NCBI GenBank assembly: GCA_002494215.1
Contig: DLBF01000130.1
Span: forward strand, 1 to 7,032
Reading direction: 5' to 3'
Origin: Prevotellaceae bacterium UBA7028
GTDB taxonomy: Bacteria > Bacteroidota > Bacteroidia > Bacteroidales > Bacteroidaceae
DNA: 7,032 nucleotides
The position numbers and the translations under genes are program-made. Below, one piece after another: positions 1 to 5,069 of the stretch. The notes below the pieces were generated by a model. It did not search any database, was not told where the DNA came from, and was given only the letters and a program-made list of their open reading frames with translations. Numbering within the stretch: position 1 is the first letter of the stretch; every line of letters begins with the position of its first letter.

Positions 1-1173
1 CTTGATGGCATTCTCACCAACCACCAGAATCTTCTTGCCCACAGGGTCTATAGGCAGCACATTACCTACGTTCTGCAACAAGACTATACCGTCCTGCGCA
101 ATCAGTCGGGCTGCCATGTAATGCTCCTCGTTGCAGAGGAATCCATAAGGTTTCTGCTTGTTCATGGTGGTACGGAAGAAGGTACGCAGGACACGACGAA
201 CCTTGTCGTTCAATTCTTTCTCTGTGTACTTACCCTCCAGGATAGCCTTCTGGTATTGCTTCGAGAGGTAGTACATATCGTAGGCATTCGAAGCTCCCTC
301 CGTCAGACCGTTGGTCCATGTCCCGAACTCCATATCCAGTCCGTTCTTCACAGCCTGGTCCAGATCATGTACACCACCCCAGTCGCTTACCACAACACCG
401 TCGAAGCCCCATTCTTGCTTAAGGATCTTGTTCAACGTAATGCTGTTATGGCAGTTATGCTCGTCGTTATAGAGGTTATAGGCACCCATGATACCCCAAG
501 CCTTACCTTCCTTGATGGCAGCTTCGAAGCCAGGCAGATAAATCTCCCTGAGGGCACGGTCGCTAACCTTAACATTCACATTATGTCGATACTCCTCCTC
601 ATTGTTCAGACAGTAGTGCTTAACGCAACTGGACACGCCCACGCTCTGCAAGCCCTGAATATAGGGAACCACCATGCGGGATGTCAGATAAGGATCCTCG
701 CCCATGTACTCAAAGTTGCGTCCGCCCAGAGGGGTACGGTATATATTGACGCCAGGGCCCAGAATCATGCTCTTGCCACGATACAGCGCCTCCTCGCCTA
801 ACGCATGACCATATATCCACGATAAGGTGGGTTGCCACGTTGCTGCCAAGCAGGTCAACGCAGGAAAGGCCACACACGAGTCGTTGCTCTGCCCGGCCTG
901 CTCCCACTGATCCCACAATACATCGGGGCGAACGCCATGAGGACCGTCGTCAGTCCAGAAATCCGGGAATCCCAAACGTTTGATACCAGGGCTTGAGAAT
1001 TTGCTCTGCGCATGAATCACGCCAATCTTCTCGGCCAGCGTCATACGCTTCAACGCATCTTCTATGCGTTCCTCAATGTCCTTACTTTCATCCAGATAGA
1101 CAGGTTTTGTCTGCTGAGCCAACATAGCCGTGCTCACCATCATTAGGCATATGAATTGAATCTTCTTCAACAT
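1..1173 (-). CDS. Secreted glycoside hydrolase family 3 beta-glycosidase (N-terminal part, cut by window edge)
   Basis: The enzyme would remove sugars from the non-reducing ends of beta-linked oligosaccharides, probably in the periplasm; glucosidase versus xylosidase cannot be decided here. The visible 391 residues open with a signal peptide (MLKKIQ, a hydrophobic stretch, cleavage likely near AMLA at 16-19). The GH3 catalytic barrel follows: DGPHG at 76-80, NFEYMGEDP at 153-161, the KH pair at 185-186 and GFDGVVVSDWGG at 256-267, whose Asp264 is the expected nucleophile. GIVLLQN at 362-368 marks entry into the second alpha/beta domain. Family members are usually 700-800 residues, so about half is missing beyond the left edge. 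The ATG at 1171-1173 is chosen because it gives a clean signal peptide and lies 28 bp from a TAnnTTTG box. The araC-type gene is divergent, 433 bp away. The family call is secure; the substrate is not. Confidence 0.93.
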   Translation of the reverse strand, partial: MLKKIQFICLMMVSTAMLAQQTKPVYLDESKDIEERIEDALKRMTLAEKIGVIHAQSKFSSPGIKRLGFPDFWTDDGPHGVRPDVLWDQWEQAGQSNDSCVAFPALTCLAATWQPTLSWIYGHALGEEALYRGKSMILGPGVNIYRTPLGGRNFEYMGEDPYLTSRMVVPYIQGLQSVGVSSCVKHYCLNNEEEYRHNVNVKVSDRALREIYLPGFEAAIKEGKAWGIMGAYNLYNDEHNCHNSITLNKILKQEWGFDGVVVSDWGGVHDLDQAVKNGLDMEFGTWTNGLTEGASNAYDMYYLSKQYQKAILEGKYTEKELNDKVRRVLRTFFRTTMNKQKPYGFLCNEEHYMAARLIAQDGIVLLQNVGNVLPIDPVGKKILVVGENAIK

Positions 1174-1201
1174 AATGTGTAGTTTTTTGATTTTCGTGAT
1201 G

Positions 1202-1231
1202 CAAAAGTATGGAAAAATATTGAAACTCAAA
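1202..1231 (-). promoter_or_regulatory. Putative Bacteroidetes-type promoter of the GH3 gene
   Basis: Read on the minus strand, TACTTTTG (1202-1209) matches the -7 consensus TAnnTTTG exactly. A TTTG (1228-1231) lies 18 bp further upstream, close to the usual -33 spacing. The leader to the ATG at 1173 would be about 20-25 nt. Confidence 0.6.
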
Positions 1232-1253
1232 AATTTTCAGCCGCTTAGAGAGA

Positions 1254-1288
1254 TTACAGAACTCCACTTCCAGTGGTGAGTCCTGTAA
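1254..1288. repeat. Imperfect inverted repeat upstream of the GH3 promoter
   Basis: TTACAG (1254-1259) pairs with CTGTAA (1283-1288). After one A/C mismatch, ACTC (1261-1264) pairs with GAGT (1278-1281), then CAC (1265-1267) pairs with GTG (1273-1275) across a 2-nt bulge, leaving loop TTCCA. It lies about 23 bp upstream of the GH3 -33 element, so it would not be in the GH3 transcript. It could be an operator or a remnant of a mobile repeat. Confidence 0.45.
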
Positions 1289-1440
1289 CAACTCTCTTTA
1301 AGAGTATGTTCATTTATAAGGGATTTATGTGCTTTTTCAGAGACAGAAAACCAGACAAAAAAATCAACTTAGAAAAATAATTATTTAACTTGATTGCCAA
1401 CAAAAATCAAGTCGTTTTTTGTGCAAAAACAAGCTGAATA

Positions 1441-1506
1441 GAATTCAACGTGCAAACTCATCGAATTCACGCTGAATTCGAGGTGAATTCAGCGTGCAAA
1501 CGATCC
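1441..1506. repeat. GAATTC array on an 11-bp grid
   Basis: GAATTC occurs at 1441, 1463, 1474 and 1485, all on one 11-bp grid. The grid positions without GAATTC (1452 and 1496) both read GCAAAC. The 17-mers at 1441-1457 and 1485-1501 differ at one base. Two competing hairpins are possible: TCGAATTCA/TGAATTCGA (1461-1469 with 1473-1481) and CACGCTGAATTC/GAATTCAGCGTG (1468-1479 with 1485-1496). The period is about one helical turn, so all units would face the same side of the DNA. It lies about 100 bp upstream of the regulator start. Confidence 0.75.
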
Positions 1507-1542
1507 GCAATCAGCCTTCATGCTCGCTAACTATCAATAATT

Positions 1543-1570
1543 ATGAATTGTGAATTATGAATTTTGAATT
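1543..1570. repeat. Heptamer tandem tract NTGAATT x4
   Basis: Four consecutive units, ATGAATT, GTGAATT, ATGAATT and TTGAATT, run without a gap and abut the presumed promoter of the AraC-type gene. The reverse complement of the same heptamer (AATTCAA) recurs after the phosphatase gene at 6489-6517. Confidence 0.7.
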
Positions 1571-1586
1571 AAAATTTGCACCTTTG
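1556..1586 (+). promoter_or_regulatory. Weak candidate promoter of the AraC-type gene
   Basis: CACCTTTG (1579-1586) differs from TAnnTTTG only at the first base. TATG (1556-1559), 19 bp upstream, differs from TTTG at one base. The box ends 20 bp before the ATG at 1607. The match is incomplete, so this is tentative. Confidence 0.35.
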
Positions 1587-1606
1587 TCCCGCAGATAGAT
1601 GAAGAT

Positions 1607-2479
1607 ATGACACAAGGAACCTATACTATGGACGAAATCGGCAAGCTGGTAGAGGAACAAGGCTTGGCCGTATTTGAGATAACACAAATGCCCGTTTATA
1701 ACGAGCCTATTGTTTCACCCTTTGTTGTAATTGCCTTAAATAACAGCGGATGGATTAGGTCGGAGTATGATTTTGAGCCAGATTTATTTGGCAAACACGA
1801 CTTCACCCTTCTTAATCCGGGACATGTAATGGTTGCGCTAGAGACAAGCGAGGATTATCATGCCACTTTGGTTATAGTTTCTCCCCGACTCTATGAGTAT
1901 TTAGCCAAGATGTTCCCTGATAATTACAAGTATAAACATTACTATCAGACAACGTTCCATCTTACAGATGCTCAGTACAAAGGAATCCGGTCTTGTCTCG
2001 ACACACTGAAGATTCTCAGTACGTTGGATCATCCTTTCCGTGATAAGCTCTTGGTTTCGCAGCTCGATATCATGGCCCATCTGACGGAGGTTTACGGTGC
2101 GGAGAACGGCTTTACTCCTGAAGCCAAGACTGGCACAGAGCAACTGCTTCTGCGTTTCCATGCCTTAGTAGCAGAGAATTACTGCAAGAGCCGTGAGGTG
2201 AAGTTTTACGCCGACCGCCTTTGTCTCTCGCCCAAATATTTCGGTACCATCGTCCGTCAGGCTCTGGGATATAGTGCTGGCGAGTTGATAGCACGTTACG
2301 TAATGGTACAGGCCAAATTCATGCTGCGTGTTAAACGTAAACTGTCCATCCAACAGATTAGCGACAAGATGGGATTCTCCGACCAAACCGCTTTTGCCCG
2401 CTACTTCAAAAGTCATGCAGGCATAACTCCGCAGGAGTATAGGGAGGGAAAAGAGGAAGAGATAAAAGAGAAAAATTAA
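1607..2479 (+). CDS. AraC-family transcriptional regulator
   Basis: A 290-residue cytoplasmic DNA-binding protein. The C-terminal part (about 185-281) is a typical AraC/XylS double helix-turn-helix domain. The first HTH is around 198-219 (YADRLCLSPKYFGTIVRQAL). The second is around 247-269 (ISDKMGFSDQTAFARYF), followed by the family signature GITPQEYR at 272-279. The N-terminal 160 residues are probably a cupin-like sensing domain, as in many Bacteroidales AraC proteins, but no ligand motif is recognisable. The ATG at 1607 is chosen; an in-frame ATG at 1628 (residue 8) is the alternative. The gene diverges from the GH3 glycosidase across a long regulatory gap, so a sugar-responsive role there is plausible but inferred. 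Its last codons (IKEKN) lie inside a 24-bp repeat that also ends the cation transporter gene in inverted orientation. Confidence 0.9.
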   Translation: MTQGTYTMDEIGKLVEEQGLAVFEITQMPVYNEPIVSPFVVIALNNSGWIRSEYDFEPDLFGKHDFTLLNPGHVMVALETSEDYHATLVIVSPRLYEYLAKMFPDNYKYKHYYQTTFHLTDAQYKGIRSCLDTLKILSTLDHPFRDKLLVSQLDIMAHLTEVYGAENGFTPEAKTGTEQLLLRFHALVAENYCKSREVKFYADRLCLSPKYFGTIVRQALGYSAGELIARYVMVQAKFMLRVKRKLSIQQISDKMGFSDQTAFARYFKSHAGITPQEYREGKEEEIKEKN

Positions 2480-2483
2480 AAGA
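2460..2483 (+). repeat. Left copy of 24-bp inverted repeat, overlapping the araC-type stop
   Basis: This purine-rich 24-mer (begins AGATAAAAGAG) is identical to the minus strand of 4006-4029. It encodes the last residues IKEKN and the stop of the regulator, in the same frame as its partner does at the end of the cation transporter. With the CCGGAATAGCGAAGCG element 26 bp further on, it forms the left boundary of the M28 gene region. Confidence 0.85.
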
Positions 2484-2509
2484 GAAAGGTTAATTATCGA
2501 GATAGAATT

Positions 2510-2568
2510 CCGGAATAGCGAAGCGATCCGGAGTAGCGTTAGCGGTCCAGAATAGCGTCAGCGGTCCG
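2510..2568 (+). repeat. Degenerate 19-bp GC-rich tandem repeat, three units
   Basis: Three imperfect units follow each other after a leading C: CGGAATAGCGAAGCGATC (18 bp), CGGAGTAGCGTTAGCGGTC and CAGAATAGCGTCAGCGGTC (19 bp each), closed by CGG. One inverted copy of the first unit, CCGGAATAGCGAAGCG, lies at 3981-3996 on the other side of the M28 gene. The tract fills most of the gap between the convergent regulator and peptidase genes. No clear hairpin plus T-run terminator was found in this gap. Confidence 0.75.
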
Positions 2569-2575
2569 GCAAATC

Positions 2576-3928
2576 TCAATACTTTTCTATGAAATCTCTG
2601 ACCAGACGGAATACGGGTTCGTAGCTGTCGAACTTGACGGTCTCGTACGTATCGAAGATAGTGTGGTAATATTGGAAGGCATCGCCTTTCTCGTTCTCTA
2701 AGAAGATGCAGGGCACATGGCGTGTGGCAAAGGGGTAATGGTCGCTATTGGCAGCCAAATCGCCACGATGCAGACTGGTAAAATAATGCTTATCGTTGTT
2801 AATCTGCTCGAATAGCTGATAGCCACGCATGCCCTCATCGCTGCACTCGCAGTACTGAACGGGATTGTTGTCGCCAATCATATCTATATTAAAGAGGTAC
2901 TTTATCTGGCTTAGTGGCACGATGGGATTGTTGGCAAAGAACTCCGAACCGCGCAGGTTGGCATCCTCGCCCGAGAAGGAGAGAAAGTACATGTCGTACT
3001 GAGGCTTATGCTTGGCGTAATATTCAGCCAGAGTGACAATGCGGGCAGTACCCGAAGCATTGTCGTTGGCGCCAGCGTAGAAGATTTTCTTTCCCAAATT
3101 TCCCAAGTGGTCGTAATGTGCCGTGAAGACGTAACAACTATCGTGTCGCTGTCCCTCGACCTTGGCAATCACATTGAAACATTCGTAGTCCTTCAGGAAC
3201 TTATTGTCCACGTTCAGGCGGACACGTTGCACATCCTTTATAGCCTCGGGTGTCACCCAGATGATAGGCTTCTCCACTACCCTATGGCCGTATGCCTTGA
3301 AGAACTTGATGGGCGCAGGCCAAGTGTAGATAAGTCCGGCATTGTTGCACTCGCCAGCTTTTTGCAAACGCGAGAAAGCCTCCTTGTGTCGATAGGTAAA
3401 CCAGAATTCGCATGCCACCAGAGCATTGGCATACTCAGGCTTGGCAAGGTCGGCAAACATACGGTCGGCATCGAAGTTCAAGGTATCGACATGGTAAACA
3501 GGGAACTCGCCATGCACACCAGGCGAATACTCTCGCATAGAGAAGTCCACACCGGGCGTAAGCTTTTTGAACCCCCTCTCCAACTCCCCCGAGGGGGAGG
3601 GCATCATTTTCTCCCTTCTCCGCGGAGAGGGGACGGGGGTAAGGGTTCCCATTTCCATTCTACCACTGAAGGTGTTGATATCCAGCTTGAAAGGTTGCAG
3701 GGTTACCTCGTCCACGCCCGCCTTTTTATATTCCTTTTCCAGAAACAATCCAGCCTTATTGGCACCACCCTTGGCATAGCCACGTCCTTGATACTTGGCA
3801 CTCGCCAGTTCCTTAATCACTCGTTTGTAATGCGCCAAATCCTGCGCACCAGATTGCATGGCACAAAAAGCCAGTAAAATCAGTAGAAGGAGCCACCTCC
3901 TCTCTCCCGCCATGGGGGAGTGTTTCAT
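2576..3928 (-). CDS. Secreted M28-family zinc metallopeptidase with an in-frame repeat insertion
   Basis: A 450-residue exported peptidase, probably an aminopeptidase acting in the periplasm or outside the cell. The signal peptide is residues 1-28 (positive n-region AGERRW, core LLLLILLAFCA, cleavage near SGA). Cys22 lacks a good lipobox, so it is not called a lipoprotein. Residues 94-120 (TPVPSPRRRE to SPSGELERGF) are the translation of a palindromic DNA repeat. About 135-230 resembles a PA-like insert. The M28 core has all metal positions: His271 (AHYDH), Asp289 (GANDNASG), Glu321 as general base with Asp322 (SGEDANLRGS), Asp349 (NIDMIG) and His397 (NSDHYPF). Asp322 replaces the commoner Glu. 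The ATG at 3926-3928 is preferred because it follows a TATATTTTG box; a GTG at 3964, an ATG at 3943 and an ATG at 3913 (MAGERRW) are alternatives. The gene lies 81 bp downstream of the cation transporter on the same strand. Confidence 0.88.
   Translation of the reverse strand: MKHSPMAGERRWLLLLILLAFCAMQSGAQDLAHYKRVIKELASAKYQGRGYAKGGANKAGLFLEKEYKKAGVDEVTLQPFKLDINTFSGRMEMGTLTPVPSPRRREKMMPSPSGELERGFKKLTPGVDFSMREYSPGVHGEFPVYHVDTLNFDADRMFADLAKPEYANALVACEFWFTYRHKEAFSRLQKAGECNNAGLIYTWPAPIKFFKAYGHRVVEKPIIWVTPEAIKDVQRVRLNVDNKFLKDYECFNVIAKVEGQRHDSCYVFTAHYDHLGNLGKKIFYAGANDNASGTARIVTLAEYYAKHKPQYDMYFLSFSGEDANLRGSEFFANNPIVPLSQIKYLFNIDMIGDNNPVQYCECSDEGMRGYQLFEQINNDKHYFTSLHRGDLAANSDHYPFATRHVPCIFLENEKGDAFQYYHTIFDTYETVKFDSYEPVFRLVRDFIEKY
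3570..3649. repeat. GC-rich palindromic repeat element inside the M28 coding sequence
   Basis: About 80 bp of C- and G-runs with nested symmetry: CTCCCCC-GA-GGGGGAG (3584-3599), CCCTTCTCCG/CGGAGAGGGG (3613-3632, one wobble), and outer arms AACCCCCTCTCC against GGAGAGGGG...GGTT. Its composition differs sharply from the gene around it. Read through the M28 frame it gives a Pro/Arg/Ser-rich peptide of 27 codons with no stop. The peptide style (TPVPSP, SPSGEL) is what dispersed palindromes give when translated. Confidence 0.8.
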
Positions 3929-3949
3929 GTTAGAAATAAGCATTGTTAA

Positions 3950-3958
3950 CAAAATATA
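3950..3958 (-). promoter_or_regulatory. Candidate -7 box of the M28 gene
   Basis: The minus strand reads TATATTTTG, the TAnnTTTG box with one extra base in the spacer. Transcription would start about 3943, giving a short leader to the ATG at 3928. No TTTG is seen at the usual -33 distance. Confidence 0.4.
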
Positions 3959-3980
3959 TATCACGTGTTGTTAGCCAGAC

Positions 3981-4029
3981 CGCTTCGCTATTCCGGCAAT
4001 TTTTATCTTTTAATTTTTCTCTTTTATCT
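3981..4029 (-). repeat. Right copy of the inverted repeat flanking the M28 gene
   Basis: On the minus strand the 24-mer AGATAAAAGAG... (4006-4029) is followed after 9 bp by CCGGAATAGCGAAGCG (3981-3996). The same two modules occur in the same order on the plus strand at 2460-2483 and 2510-2525, separated there by 26 bp. The 24-mer encodes the terminal IKEKN and stop of the cation transporter. Confidence 0.85.
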
Positions 4030-4939
4030 TATCATCTGTCGATTCTTCATTCTTCACTTCCTTCGGTTCCACATGGACCGCAATGTGTGTCTCCTCACCA
4101 TAATGACTGCGAAGCAGATCCTCCACCTCAGATGCCTTTTCGTGTGCCTCGCAGAGCGTGATGTTACCATCCATCAGGATGTGCAACTCTATGGCATAAT
4201 GGTTGCCAATGCGACGGGTGCAGAGCTCGTGCGGCTCAACAACTCCTTCTACGGAGGCAGCCAGCTGCAGAATCTCCTCCTCCACCTCGTCGGGCAGGGA
4301 ATGTTCCATCAGGTCGCCTATGCCATCGCGCAGCAGAAAGTAAGAAACTCTAATGATGAAAAGACCCACAATGACAGAGGCTATAGGGTCGAGCACCGTC
4401 CAGCGTTGTCCCAGGAAGATGGCACCGCCAATGCCAATAGCTGTTCCTATGGACGAGAGCGCATCGCTCCTGTGATGCCAGGCATTGGCCTCTACGGCCT
4501 GCGAGTTCAGCTTGCGTGCCTCACGCATGGAATAACGGAAGGTACCCTCCTTTAGCACCACAGACAACAGTGCCGCCCAAAGTGCCAAGGTGTCTGGTGC
4601 CTGCAGCTCCTCGCCATGCGCCCAAGCCACGATCTTAACGATTCCACCATAGACAATGCCCAAAGCCACCAATAGCAGAGCCATGCCGATGATGGTCATA
4701 GCCAGCGTCTCGTACTTGCCGTGTCCATATTCGTGAGACTTGTCTTGAGGCTTACCGCTGATATGAACGAAGACGAGTACGACAATATCCGTCACGAAGT
4801 CGCTGAACGAATGCACAGCATCGGCAACCATAGCGGCACTGTGGCCTAAGATTCCGGCAACGAACTTGAAGACCAGCAACACCACGTTCACCAGCCCTCC
4901 CACCAGGGTAACCTTATAAATCTGACGGTTTCTTTCCAT
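4010..4939 (-). CDS. Cation diffusion facilitator (CDF) family transporter, probably zinc efflux
   Basis: A 309-residue inner-membrane metal/proton antiporter that would export divalent cations from the cytoplasm. Six membrane segments can be drawn at about 10-32, 34-58, 78-104, 116-134, 151-176 and 181-203. TM2 carries His43-x3-Asp47 (DAVHSFSDF) and TM5 His155-x3-Asp159 (AWHHRSDALSS). This HD-HD quartet is typical of zinc/cadmium CDFs, whereas FieF-like iron/zinc members have Asp at the first position. The loop after TM2 is His-rich (HEYGHGKYE). A cytoplasmic domain follows at about 215-292 with several His (PHEL, NHYAIELHI, CEAHEK, THIAVHVEP), as in the ferredoxin-like dimerisation domain of CDFs. 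The ATG at 4937-4939 is used; a TTG directly upstream is less likely. The gene is divergent from the alkaline phosphatase. The charged C-terminal tail ends in the repeat-encoded IKEKN. Confidence 0.92.
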   Translation of the reverse strand: MERNRQIYKVTLVGGLVNVVLLVFKFVAGILGHSAAMVADAVHSFSDFVTDIVVLVFVHISGKPQDKSHEYGHGKYETLAMTIIGMALLLVALGIVYGGIVKIVAWAHGEELQAPDTLALWAALLSVVLKEGTFRYSMREARKLNSQAVEANAWHHRSDALSSIGTAIGIGGAIFLGQRWTVLDPIASVIVGLFIIRVSYFLLRDGIGDLMEHSLPDEVEEEILQLAASVEGVVEPHELCTRRIGNHYAIELHILMDGNITLCEAHEKASEVEDLLRSHYGEETHIAVHVEPKEVKNEESTDDKIKEKN

Positions 4940-4960
4940 CAAAAACAGTTATTTTGCCAA

Positions 4961-4995
4961 CAAAAATAGCACTTTATTCTAATAAATGAACCAAA
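4961..4995 (-). promoter_or_regulatory. Putative promoter of the CDF transporter gene
   Basis: The minus strand reads TATTTTTG (4961-4968), an exact TAnnTTTG match, 21 bp before the ATG. TTTG (4992-4995) lies 23 bp further upstream, slightly longer than the usual spacing. Confidence 0.5.
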
Positions 4996-5014
4996 AATCT
5001 CAAAAAAAGTGCTA
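4967..5014. promoter_or_regulatory. 9-bp inverted repeat shared by the two divergent promoters
   Basis: TAGCACTTT (4967-4975) and AAAGTGCTA (5006-5014) are perfect inverted copies. Each copy ends in the TA of the -7 box of its own promoter (TATTTTTG leftward, TACATTTG rightward). The site is therefore symmetrical with respect to both promoters and could bind a shared regulator. Chance or promoter-context conservation remain possible. Confidence 0.5.
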
Positions 5015-5020
5015 CATTTG
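5013..5020 (+). promoter_or_regulatory. Putative -7 box of the alkaline phosphatase gene
   Basis: TACATTTG matches TAnnTTTG exactly and lies 49 bp before the ATG at 5070, giving a leader of about 40 nt. No TTTG is present at the standard -33 distance, so expression may need an activator. Confidence 0.5.
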
Positions 5021-5069
5021 CGCCTGCAAAAACGAAACTAATCAACATAAACCCCAAAAATATACTATT

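Larger units (their letters stand above)
1174..1606. other. Gene-free divergent intergenic region between GH3 and araC-type genes
   Basis: No convincing coding sequence or RNA gene is seen in this 433-bp gap. From left to right it holds the GH3 promoter (1202-1231), an imperfect inverted repeat (1254-1288), a small AT-rich hairpin (arms ACTTGATT 1388-1395 and AATCAAGT 1405-1412) followed by six T (1415-1420), the 11-bp-phased GAATTC array (1441-1506), a heptamer tract (1543-1570) and a weak candidate promoter of the regulator (about 1556-1586). It is longer than the other gaps in the window and contains most of its short symmetrical elements, which fits a regulatory region. No binding protein can be named from sequence. 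Confidence 0.7.

Noticed and set aside
121..801. 226-codon open frame on the plus strand opposite the GH3 gene
   Set aside because: The opposite strand encodes an unmistakable GH3 catalytic domain across the same bases; this frame has no recognisable motif and is a shadow.
1388..1420. Hairpin ACTTGATT/AATCAAGT followed by six T as a plus-strand terminator
   Set aside because: The stem is short and AT-rich, and no plus-strand gene lies upstream for it to terminate.
1430..1510. CRISPR-like array from the repeated GAATTC units
   Set aside because: Units are 11 bp with no spacers and no cas genes nearby; it is a short periodic tract.
3008..3877. 289-codon open frame on the plus strand opposite the M28 gene
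   Set aside because: The minus strand carries all M28 metal-binding motifs over the same region; the plus frame is antisense noise, helped by the repeat element lacking stops on both strands.
2460..4029. Insertion sequence or transposon carrying the M28 gene
   Set aside because: No transposase or integrase is present and no target-site duplication could be identified; only repeat-bracketing can be claimed.
3965..4555. 196-codon open frame on the plus strand opposite the cation transporter
   Set aside because: The minus strand has a complete CDF transporter with HD-HD motifs; this frame has no family features.
4986..5069. Upstream in-frame extension of the phosphatase starting at 4986
   Set aside because: It would overlap the -7 box at 5013-5020 and place a perfect signal peptide 28 residues inside the protein.
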